Source of the DNA: Plecoglossus altivelis
Lineage: Eukaryota > Chordata > Actinopteri > Osmeriformes > Plecoglossidae
Assembly: GCA_036571765.1 (NCBI GenBank)
Contig: BROE01000023.1
Span: 6,817,077-6,881,076 of the forward strand
Direction of reading: 5' to 3'
Length of the DNA stretch: 64,000 nt
Position 1 is the first letter of the stretch; each line of letters opens with the position of its first letter. The notes below the pieces were generated by a model. It worked only from the letters and a program-made list of their open reading frames with translations, made no database searches and had not been told where the DNA came from. The translations under genes and the position numbers were made by a program. Below, piece after piece: positions 1 to 10,234 of this stretch.

Positions 1-257
1 TCCCGTCTGTTTCAGTGTCCCGTCTGTCTCAGTGTCCCGTCTGTCTCAGTGTCCCGTCTGTCTCAGTGTCCCGTCTGTCTCAGTGTTCTGTCTGTCTCTG
101 TGTTCCGTCTGTCTCAGTGTTCTGTCTCTGTGTTCCGTCTGTCTCAGTGTTCCGTCTGTCTCAGTGTTCCGTCTGTCTCAGTGTTCCGTCTGTCTCAGTG
201 TTCTGTCTCTGTGTTCTGTCTGTCTCAGTGTTCTGTCTGTCTGTCTCAGTTTTCTGT
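1..257. repeat. 17-bp minisatellite (GTCTGTCTCAGTGT-type)
   Basis: Tandem copies of a roughly 17-bp unit (cagtgtcccgtctgtct), with later copies carrying ttccg or ttctg variants. The array is cut by the window edge, so its full length is unknown. Its open frames on both strands are repeat artefacts. Confidence 0.9.
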
Positions 258-540
258 GACTGTTTGAGAGTGGCAGACTGTGTGGGTGAAAGTCTGTCTG
301 CATGAGAGTGCGTGAAGAGCAAACGCATGTGTGCGTGGGAGTGTGTTTCTGTAACATTCTGGCTGTGAAACTGCGGCTCCATCTTCGTGTGCCTTTGATC
401 TTTGCAGACCACCTTTTGGTTGGCTTTGACCTTCTCTCAAGAACTGTGGCAAAAGTTCACTAACCCAACACCTAACCACAGTCTCGTCCTACCTTCTCTC
501 TCTGCCTCCGAGACGCCATCTGCCTCTGTCTCTCTTCTGC
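258..540. other. No gene seen
   Basis: Non-repetitive spacer between two tandem arrays. I see no exon with credible splice sites and no RNA gene. Confidence 0.5.
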
Positions 541-860
541 CCACACTCCCCACACACACGCACAGACACACACACATCCCCACACACACACACATGCACG
601 CACAGACACACACGCACACACACATGCACAGACACACACACATCCCTACACACACACACATGCACGCACAGACACACACGCACACACACATGCACAGACA
701 CACACACACAGACAAATAAACAAATAAGACAGAAAACAGAAACCCTGTGCTTCTCTTCAGCAGCACACAGTTTAGATATTAAACAGGCTCTCTCACATGC
801 ACACACACATGCACACACACATGTACACACACATGCGCGCGCACACACACACACAGTTGT
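541..860. repeat. CA-rich array with a duplicated 66-bp block
   Basis: CA-rich sequence interrupted by catgcacgcacaga and catccc motifs. The block starting at 575 repeats at 641, giving a 66-bp period. A further CA/CATG tract covers about 796-858. Confidence 0.8.
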
Positions 861-1058
861 CAGGCATTGTGTTGTGATGTGCTGAGCTGGAGGCTGAGTA
901 AGATAAAACACAGCCATTAAACAAAGCTCATGACTGATCAAAACAAGACCAGAACCACACTTGTATTCTACCATACTGCACTAGGATAACCAATAGAAAG
1001 CACATTATGCCATGGTGTACGCCCTTGTAAGCCTTGATAGTCTGTTCTGTCATTTACT

Positions 1059-1292
1059 GTGCTATATTTACTATACTGTGCTATATTTACTGTGCTATAT
1101 TTACTATACTGTATTTACTATACTATATTTACTATACTGTGCTATATTTACTATGCTATATTTACTATACTGTGCTATATTTACTATACTATATTTACTA
1201 TACTATATTTACTATACTGTGCTATATTTACTATACTATATTTACTATACTGTGCTATATTTACTGTGCTATATTTACTATACTGTGCTGTA
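1059..1292. repeat. AT-rich minisatellite (ctatatttactatactgtg)
   Basis: Irregular tandem copies of short tatttactatactg / tgctatatttac units. The mixed 13- and 20-bp spacing suggests unequal expansion of two sub-units. Confidence 0.85.
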
Positions 1293-1885
1293 GTGTGGTA
1301 TAGGCAGCTTTAAGTGAGAATAAGTTTATAAAGACAGGCATGCAGGTAGGCATACAGGCAGGCAGACAGACAGGCAGGCAAACAGACAGACAGGCAGACG
1401 GGAGGGCGGGCGGGCGGACATCTAAACAGCTAGGCCGGAAGACAAACCATTCATTATCTGTCAAATCACTGCAACTTAGCTCTGTAATTTACAACATTGT
1501 GTGCGTGCGCACGTGTATGTGTGTGTGTGTTGCAGCACCGGGCAGGTATGAGGCCTGTTGTCCTGACTTGAAGAGGTCTTGTGAATCACTACTGACTAAG
1601 GACCCTGGGTGCCCAAGCATGACACCTGTACTCACGCCATGCATGCTCTCACGTGTACATGCACACACACGCACACTCTTTCTCTCACTCTCTCTGTTGT
1701 ATGTGTCAGCGTTATGGGTGTGTGAGTAGTGTGTTCAGAGTGTTGGGTCAGGGTTGTAAGTGTGTGGTTGGTGTGTTCAGGGTGTTGGGCCAGTGTTGTG
1801 GGTGTGTGGATAGTGTGTTCAAGGTATTTGTTAATGGTGTTCAGGGTGGGTTCTTCTGAACAGTGCTGATGTCAGATTAGCAGCA
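1293..1885. other. No gene seen; short GCAGGCA and GT repeats
   Basis: Contains a caggcaggcaga tract near 1,335-1,405 and degenerate GTGTTCAGGGTGTTGGG copies at about 1,728-1,850. No coding exon can be supported. Confidence 0.5.
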
Positions 1886-1892
1886 GAGAGAC

Positions 1893-1989
<97 letters not shown>

Positions 1990-2006
1990 CAGAGAGAGAG
2001 AGCGAG
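1886..2006. repeat. (GA)n microsatellite
   Basis: Almost pure GA with interspersed gagacagaga. The low-complexity open frame on the other strand is spurious. Confidence 0.9.
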
Positions 2007-3299
2007 TGTGTGTTGTCATTGTGTTTGTGAGAGAAGTGTGTGTGCTCCACCATATGTGCGTTGCATAACTATGTGTGTGAGGTAGTGTGTATAGATGCAT
2101 GTCTCCCAGCTGCTGTGCAGAGACAATAGCATGGCTACAGCGCAGACCTTGGTTGGAGTCCTGCTGTCATCCAGACCTGCTACAGCCCTGACATTAGCCT
2201 TGTTGTGTGTCTCTCTCCCCCCCCCCTCCCCCATCCCTCTGGATACAAATCTCCAGATCAGTTTAGTTGCTTTTTTCCATCCTTCACTGGATCCTTCTTA
2301 TGTCTCTTCACTGTTCTCTCTCTCCCTCCCATCTTCCTTTTCTGTTTGTCTCACCTCTTCCTCTCTCTGTCTCTCTTTCTCTCTCTCTGTCTCTTCCTCT
2401 CTCTCTCTTCCTCTCTCTCTGTATCTTTCTCTCTATCTGTCTCTTTCTCTCTCTGTCTCTCTCTCTTTCTGTCAGGCTGGCTAATGTCAGAGGGTAATCC
2501 TCCCACTGTTTAACCTTCACAGACATAGATAACACTACCTCCTCTCTCTATCTCTCTATCTCTCTCTCTGTGTGTGTCTCTCTCTGTGTGTCACTCTCTT
2601 TCTCTGTCTGTTTCTGTCTCTCTCCTTCCTCGATCTCCCTACTAGGTACATCACATACTTATTGCAGCCTTTTCTCAACCTCTCTCTCCCTTTCTCTCAC
2701 ACTCTCTTTCTCTCTCTCTCCCTCCCAAGTGGATGTTTCATGGCTATGACATTTTGTTGTCATAAAACGCAGTATAAAAATGTGGATGATCTCACACAGT
2801 AACCCACAATGCACCAAACTTTACCATCGGGTCCTGCAGGTCTAGACCAGCTGTGACCCCCCAGAAAGAGTGAACTTTGACCCCCTCTCCCACATTGGGT
2901 TAAGGGTCAAGTGCCCTAACCCTTACTGACTGCTGCAGGCGGAGGGGTATGTTTACCTGGCTAGTGTTGACACAACATATTTATATATAGTGGCTTAGAC
3001 AGTTGTGGTGAAGGCTATATATACAAACTCAGAGCAGTGGGACCCTGTGTGTGTTTGTTTGTGTTTGTTTGTTTGCGTGTGTTTGTTTGTGTGTGGGTGT
3101 GTGTGGTGTTAGTGCATGTGCATGTATTTGAGCTTGCTTGTGGTGAAGGATGGATACACAGAGAGTGTGGGTGTGTTTTTCTCTTGGCCTGCAGCGTGCA
3201 TTGGGAGGGAAGAAAGAAAGAGCTGCAGGAGCATGCACGAAAAGACCAAAAGGTCGAGAGGTTATCATTTTAACGAAGAGATTATCGAGTTAAATGAGG
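2007..3299. other. No gene seen; CT-rich tracts
   Basis: CT-rich low-complexity tracts (about 2,310-2,470, 2,540-2,630 and 2,680-2,730) are separated by non-repetitive sequence. A GTTTGTTTGTGT run lies near 3,045-3,105. Nothing looks like an exon. Confidence 0.5.
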
Positions 3300-3540
3300 T
3301 ATAGACTGCTCTGCTGTCAAGGTTCAGTAAGGTATAGACTGCACTGCTGTTAGGATTCATTAGGTTATAGACTGCACTTCTGCCAGGCTTCAGTAAGGTA
3401 TAGACTGCACTGCTGTTAGGATACAGTAGGGTATAGACTGCACTGCTGTTAGGATACAGTAGGGTATAGACTGCACTGCTCTTAGGATACAGTAGGGTAT
3501 AGACTGCACTGCTCTTAGAATTCAGTAGGGTATAGACTGT
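3300..3540. repeat. 36-bp minisatellite (ggtatagactgcactgctgt...)
   Basis: About seven copies of a 36-bp unit built around GTATAGACTGCACTGCT and TTAGGATTCAGTAGG. The copies diverge at single positions. Confidence 0.85.
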
Positions 3541-3683
3541 CAGTAGGTCACACAAATTAAACTCCAGTTTGAGAGAGGAGCCTGAGGGATGGGAGAGGGA
3601 GGGAGGGGAGAGAGAGGGAGGGGAGAGAGAGGGAGGAGATGATGGACATGAGGGAGGGTTCGATTTCTGTCTGTCTGCAGTTG
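3541..3683. other. GA-rich spacer
   Basis: Purine-rich gggagggagag repeats at about 3,588-3,655. No gene seen. Confidence 0.5.
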
Positions 3684-3835
3684 TTTGTGTGTATATTTGT
3701 GTGTTGGTGTATATTTGTGTCTTTGTGTGTGTTGGCGTATATTTGTGTCTTTGTGTGTGTTGGCGTATATTTGTGTCTTTGTGTGTGTTGGCGTATATTT
3801 GTGTATTGGTGTGTGTTGTTGTGTTTTTGTGTGTT
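3684..3835. repeat. 28-bp GT-rich minisatellite
   Basis: About four to five copies of a 28-bp unit, TGTGTGTTGGCGTATATTTG plus TGTCTTTG, at regular spacing near 3,727, 3,755 and 3,783. Confidence 0.85.
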
Positions 3836-3931
3836 GGTGTGCGTACCGCCTGCTCAGAGTGACTCAGAGTGCTACTGCAAGGGTCATGTGACCATGAACA
3901 GGTGGCTCCCTGGTACACCTCCTACTACTTC

Positions 3932-3935
<4 letters not shown>

Positions 3936-3985
<50 letters not shown>
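3936..3985. repeat. (AC)n microsatellite
   Basis: Uninterrupted AC dinucleotide run of about 50 bp. Confidence 0.95.
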
Positions 3986-3988
<3 letters not shown>

Positions 3989-4540
3989 TGGCACAGCTTC
4001 GGAACAGACTGACGCTGTATTTTTATGAACCACAGAATGACACATAGACTGCATCGTGACCGCGCCATGATCGTGAGTGACTGACCGCAGTTCAACCCCT
4101 TACCGAGATCAGACAAAGACGACTGTCGTCATTCTCCCACCGCAGAATGGGATCCCCCACCGTGTTCACACCACACACTTAACGCTCCGCACGTGGACGT
4201 GTTCAAAGAGCTGGCTACACCGAAAAGGTCACCCCCAAGACTCAAGGGCGACCTCCGTAAAAGAAAATACTAATCAATACGATAAGAAACTGCTGACGCC
4301 AGTCCTGCTGTTGGTTGTGGTCCTGTGGGTTAGTGTCCTAGCCTCCCCCCCCCCCCCCCCCCCACACTCCGGTGCGTACAGAAAGGCCAAGTGTGTTAGA
4401 CCGTGGGTGACCGTGTGGTCCTCTTGTGTTTAACCAGGTGCTGGCAGGAAGAGGCGCAGGAGGAAGCATGGTGACACTCTAACCCCCACCTGCTGCAGGG
4501 ACACAGACTGACCGGAGCTTCTACACCTACACTCACCTGG
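3986..4540. other. No gene seen; poly-C at 4,346-4,363
   Basis: Non-repetitive apart from a poly-C run of about 18 bases. Open frames here are short and lack splice support. Confidence 0.45.
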
Positions 4541-4662
4541 TAAGCTCTCTCTCTCTCTGTATCTCTGTGTGTGTGTGTGTGTTGCTTTGTCTCTCTCTCT
4601 GTGTATCTATGTGTGTGTGTGTGTTGCTTTGTCTCTCTCTCTTTCCTCGCTCTGTCACTTTG

Positions 4663-4713
<51 letters not shown>

Positions 4714-4736
4714 GTCTCACTGTCTCTCTCTCTGTC

Positions 4737-4779
<43 letters not shown>

Positions 4780-4790
4780 GTCTCTTAACC
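4541..4790. repeat. (CT)n / GTGT low-complexity tract
   Basis: Long CT-dinucleotide run with duplicated tctctgtgtgtgtgtgttgctttg blocks (about 4,560-4,640), then CT/CTGT to about 4,788. Confidence 0.9.
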
Positions 4791-5167
4791 TTCTGTCATA
4801 GACGCACACAAACTAGCATGCGCACACTCACGTTTATGTACACATGTCCTCCCACAAAAGCTGGCAAGTTTGTGTCCTCCCTGAAAGAGGAGGAAGTGTT
4901 AGAAAGTTCCGGAACACAGGAGAGTGAGTAAGCTTTGGACAGGAGAGTGAGACAGGTTGTCTGGAGAGTGAGACGGGGGAGCTGGTGCTGGTACTGAGTC
5001 CCACACACACACACACACACACTCTTTCTTTCGATAAATGTGTGTTTGCGTGGTCACAATGTGTCACTGTGTCTTGGTGAGTACGACTCATTGGACTTAT
5101 AGTCTACGCTGAGTCAGGGGTGACTGTGTTTGGCTTGTTTAACCCTTCACATGTTAAAGGTTTCTAA

Positions 5168-5645
5168 ATGTCTAAGGGGTTAACTTCAGCCTTTCTGTCT
5201 GTCTGAAGGAGTTAGGTTCAGCCTGTCTGTCTGAAGGAGTTAGGTTCAGCCTGTCTGTCTGAAGGAGTCAGGTTCAGCCTGTCTGTCTGTCTGACTGAAG
5301 AAGGAAGAAGTCAGGTTCAGCCTGTCTGTCTGAAGGAGTCAGGTTCAGCCTGTCTGTCTGTCTGAAGGAGTTAGGTTCAGCTTGTCTGTCTGAAGGAGTT
5401 AGGTTCAGCCTGTTTGTCCGAAGGAGTCAGGTTCAGCCTGTCTGTCTGTCTGACTGAAGAAGGAAGAAGTCAGGTTCAGCCTGTCTGTCTGAAGGAGTTA
5501 GGTTCAGCCTGTCTGTCTGAAGGAGTTAGGTTCAGCCTGTTTGTCTGAAGAAGTCAGGTTCAGCCTGTCTGTCTGAAGGAGTCAGGTTCAGCCTGTCTGT
5601 CTGTCTGTCTGACTGAAGAAGGAAGAAGTCAGGTTCAGCCTGTCT
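5168..5645. repeat. 28-bp minisatellite (ctgtctgaaggagttaggtt...)
   Basis: Roughly fifteen tandem copies of TCAGCCTGTCTGTCTGAAGG plus AGTTAGGT, with a longer variant (GACTGAAGAAGGAAGAAGT) recurring about every 160 bp. That recurrence suggests a higher-order repeat. Confidence 0.9.
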
Positions 5646-5654
5646 TTCCGTCCG

Positions 5655-5689
<35 letters not shown>

Positions 5690-5934
5690 GGGGGTGATGG
5701 TCTGACAATCTCTGTGTACCCGCTACTAGCTGACTCACTATCTCTCACTGATCCACACACACACACAGTTCCACGTACTGGAGGCTGAGATGTGCTGTAA
5801 CTGTGATGCCTCCTCCTACACACACACACATCACATGACTTGACATGACTGTCTATCAGTGACATGTTTTACAACTAAAACATCACACTCTATTTCTCTC
5901 TTGGTCTCGGACTAAATCACAGCTACAGCTTCAG

Positions 5935-6000
5935 GTGCCTTGCACGGCCATGTCACAGTAAGAAGGTTTTGGGTTCGATTCCCGCAAGTGTAACTGTTTG
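5935..6000 (+). mobile_element. Retroposon remnant (SINE/LINE-type head)
   Basis: The stretch cacagtaagaaggttttggg followed by ttcgattcccgc resembles the TCACAG...AAGGTTC-TGGGTTCGA box of a common fish interspersed retroposon and has a B-box-like GGTTCGATTCC core. Only about 60 bp is recognisable, so the family is not assigned firmly. Confidence 0.4.
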
Positions 6001-6124
6001 ACATGGGTGAGCACTTGGACTTGGGCCTGCTGGTCACCTTTGATGTGGCTGACTACTGCTCCTGCCTGCCATGAGAAGATGAACAGTGGGATGAGATCAA
6101 TGCAGAGCATTCATTTTTTTAATT

Positions 6125-6128
<4 letters not shown>

Positions 6129-6195
<67 letters not shown>
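6129..6195. repeat. (GT)n microsatellite
   Basis: About 66 bp of GT repeats. Confidence 0.95.
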
Positions 6196-6197
<2 letters not shown>

Positions 6198-6837
6198 TGT
6201 GTTTTCCGGTGTTGTCACTGCCTGCACACACGTGTGTCCTTTCTGAGGGAACAATAATCCTTTTTTCTTCTACTTCTGATAGAGACGCATGTTGCTGGAC
6301 CCACAATACACCAAGTCATTTGAGGCTGTGTGGCCCTGAGCATAAAGCATGACTTTGTATGTGTATGTAAGGAGCAAGAATGCCAGGAATGTTTCAGACA
6401 CCCATGAGGGAGATGCTATATTTGTTCTTGTGTGTGAGAACTTAACTGAACCCCCTTCTCCTCCCCCAACCTTCTCCTCCTCCCTGATTAGCCCCCTTTC
6501 CAATCTCCTTCCCTTCTCCCCCCTCGCAAATACACACCTGGGATTGTGTATCCACCCCCCCCCCCCCCCTCCCCCCTGCCCCCTCTTAACTGTAGTGGGA
6601 CAGGAAGAGGGGATTAAACTCAGAAGGGAGACTAACACTTCATGTTCCCACACACACGTACAGTAACACATGGGTATGAGCTGACTGTTAGAGTGGGCTG
6701 TGTGTGTGTGTGTACGTGTACTATAGTCCCACCCAGGCCACATCAATCACCAGGCCTCTTCCTGCTTACTGCTCTGGGCTGATGGCTCCCACAACGCTCT
6801 CGCACACACACACGTACACACACAGAGAGAGTGGGGG
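6196..6837. other. No gene seen
   Basis: Upstream intergenic sequence with a poly-C run at about 6,556-6,570. No exon or RNA gene can be supported. Confidence 0.45.
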
Positions 6838-6847
6838 AGAGAGAGAG

Positions 6848-6909
<62 letters not shown>
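6838..6909. repeat. (GA)n(GT)n microsatellite
   Basis: Short GA run followed by about 58 bp of GT repeats. Confidence 0.95.
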
Positions 6910-7647
6910 AGATCTCTTGGGGAAGGAAATGCACCTGGTATGTTCATTGTGCCAGAGAGGAACTCTTACTATCTAATTTACTGTCTGGGAACAGCCAGTT
7001 CAGCATCGCACTATCATTGTGTGTGTGTGTGTGTGTGTGTTTCTTCTTTTGTTGCTGCCATGACACACTCCAGTCCTCTTGTTTTAGACACATTTTGTTC
7101 CCTTGTATCATGAGGATAGTGAATCTAGTGATGATGTTCTCAGTGTTTATCTGTCATGCTGTTACACTAAATCATCTGTTTGGCATTATGGAATCCTGGG
7201 AGTCTAGAACTATCACAGTTTCTGTGGTAAAAGAAAAACAGAAATCCTGCTGTTTACTTGACGCACTCAAGTTGTAGAGGGGAGATTTACATATTTACTC
7301 GTATTTGTCATTTATTTGTTGTAACTGTAAATTGCCAAAAATAGACATTATTTTTCGATCGAGTGCTGTAGTGATTCTCTCCATTATATCTGTTCTGGGC
7401 CGGTTGGAATAATAGCCTCGTTATGGCGTCAGGGCACAATTCCTTGTCCTAAAATAGGCAGTCGGTCGGAAACACGGTCCTGTGGATCTGCGAGTGGGCC
7501 GGTCACGAGTCCACCTTTATAAAAAAAAGAAAAAAAATTAAAAGAAAAAAAAAGACGGAGGCTCGTGAACAAGATCCGGTAGCGGACGCGGCTTGGAGTT
7601 GTATCCGGTGCCAGTTTGCGCTGTCAGGGAATTCCGGGGCCGTGCGG

Positions 7648-7655
7648 TGACGTCA
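7648..7655. promoter_or_regulatory. Palindromic CRE (TGACGTCA) in the kdm6b promoter region
   Basis: An exact full cAMP-response element (TGACGTCA) sits in the CpG-rich stretch (about 7,560-7,700) just before the inferred first leader exon of kdm6b. The palindrome is seen directly. CREB/ATF control of the gene is inference. Confidence 0.6.
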
Positions 7656-7659
7656 GCGA

Positions 7660-8399
7660 GCGAAGAGCCGAGGAGGGGCGTACGTGTGTGTGAGTGGAGG
7701 CCAGTGTGTTGGTGTGTGACGCTCCGTAGCGATAGCATCATAGGTTGAGCTTCGAGCCAAGTAGCTCGTCCCTTTAAAACAGAGCTCAGCGCAATTCGAT
7801 CCCCGCTTGGCTTCTGTGTGGAGAGAATACGACGACGAGAACCGTAAAAAGAGAGAACATACAAACAAACGGAATAATACAAAGCTATCTCGTCGATAGA
7901 TGCAAGCAGGGCAGACATTCTCAGGGCATCGAGTGATTAGTTTACGAGTGAAAGCTTTAGGAAAAAGAGACGGATTGTATTTGCCGGTTGGAGCTGTCCT
8001 ATACCGAGTCGCTGGAATTTATCTGCAGACTGAGATAGAAACTTGCGAGGACGGCTCGCGCTGCGGGACAGCAATACCGAATTCACCCACGGATACTGGA
8101 ATACACTGGGATATTTTATTGCTGTAAACTGCGTTTGATCTTTTTCGGGGACTTCACCAGAGATGCACTCCGCTCGAGCACTGTACGTAGTTGGCTCATT
8201 TCGATACGTTTCATTATTGCCAAAAGTGCTAACATTTTAAGATACGATACTACAGCGTAGTAGCAATTGTGTTGTTAGCTTACTGTAAATGTTTATGTCT
8301 AGGCATCTGAGGAGAAAAAACTACTGTTATCTGTCACTCTAGACTAGCAGTCGTTTTAGTGCTTACACAGTTTATCTTGTTGAAAGAGTTTTCTCAACG
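7660..8399 (+). other. kdm6b: kdm6b 5'UTR exon 1 (start approximate)
   Basis: A CpG-richer block follows a CRE and ends at a consensus donor, AACG|GTAAGT, with the GT at 8,400-8,401. No long reading frame runs through it, so it is read as an untranslated leader exon. The transcription start is not defined by a TATA box. The 5' boundary is approximate and the assignment to kdm6b rests on position and strand. Confidence 0.45.
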
Positions 8400-10162
8400 G
8401 TAAGTCACCAGGCATTCATTAACTAAACAGCGCAGGCAATTTATTTTTTTCCCCTTTTTTTCTTTATCGTCGTGTTTGTTGACGTTAAAAGGGAGATACT
8501 TGTTCATAACCTGTCTGTGCTATGTCCATTTGCGGAAAGGTTAGCTTACCGAGTGTTATTAGCCTTGACTGGACCAATGAAGAAAGCAAGCCAATGTAAC
8601 CGGAAGACTCACTCCGCTGACTGCAGCTTGTGCGTGTCCAATTGATTGGTTGGGGGGAATGTCCCCGTGCGTAAATATTTGACAACATATGACATGAATT
8701 TGATGTCATTTTCATTAGAAACGTATGGCTTTGTTGTTGTGTGCAACTAAAGCGTAGGCTTAACACTTTGTTTGCCGTTTTTGATTTTATGCGCTGAACG
8801 CTACAGCAAGTCTTGCTACTTTACTTAGACTATATTGCTTTAAAAAGGTTGAGCACGATCATCATAACACTGAAGTAGCACGTGTTTTTTGAGTTTGGTA
8901 GATAGTGAAGTAGAGAGGGAAAGATTAGTTTTAAGAAACGCTTGAGTAGGGAAGATCCTTCGCCATTGTGTGCGCGAGTGGGCAGGGGTCTAGATGGATG
9001 GACAGGCGAGATGGGCTGTAGGCTTCCTTGGAAAGTGAATGGATTGCCCCTAGTCAGTCTTTACATACACAAAGAGCCCCATTGAAAGGAAGTCATTTGC
9101 ATCGCCCTACCTCTCCGCCCGGGGGGAGGGGTGTCTGGTTGTGTTGTCGATCCAGTTTTGGAAGCTTATATGATGTTGGAAAGACCTCTTAGAATGGCTC
9201 TTCGTCTCGCCCGATGGAGAAGGGAAATTGCCGTAATGAAGTGGGCTTTTAACTTGGGGCGAGTGTTGTTGTGGTATCACGTACGTTCATGGTATTCATG
9301 AGAATTGAGGAGGGAAGGAGTGAAATAAAAGTCTTTTAAACGAGCTCGCCTCGGTCCCGTGCATTTTATGACGAGGCTATAAACGCCTCTTTCTACGGGA
9401 GCGTGCTGGCATGGGGTCGGAAAAAACCTTTGAACATCCACTTCCGATCCATCAGAGTGATGGACATAGAAACGAGTGTCGTGTTTGTTGCCCTTTGATG
9501 TCGGAGCTGTAAGTTAGGGCAGGTTTAAGCGCACCAGAGCTCCACTGCTCTCATACGGCATTTATGTCGGTCTGAATATGGACTCTTGAATCACCCGCCC
9601 CCCCCCCTCCCCTGTCAGTCCCGTGATTCCAAACGCGAGTGAATGAACAATCGCTGCCCAGCCTACTACGATGACGAAAACGAAGAATGTCATTAAAGTA
9701 GTACACCACCCTTTTCTTGTAGGGGTAGTGAGAGTGAGATAATGAACAAAAAAAACGATGGTTTGGTTTTCAACCTGTAACAGATATCGAGATGTAGAAC
9801 GATTAACTTTAGTCTGGTGTGTGGAGTTTAACAAAAGGTGACAAAGATTGGGTCTTTTGACACTTGTGTTCTGAGAAGTTTGATGTTTGTCTCCAGGGAC
9901 AGGTGCTGTATGTAGCTGCTTTGTGGGGGTGAGGGAATGATGGATCCTAACGACAGGTGTGGCTTGTGTGTGTAAAGAACGGGTGTGAAAGTGTGATGTA
10001 AGGAAAAGGGTGTGTGACTGGCATGAGTAATGTGGGTCAGTGGGCTGGTTTAAGCTTCAGTCATCAAACACCCACTCAGCCCTTTGAGGGAGATGATGAA
10101 ACTGTTTGCGTGACACTCTTACATTGTTCAAGTTCAGGTTTTCCCCGTCTAACATTCACAAC

Positions 10163-10234
<72 letters not shown>

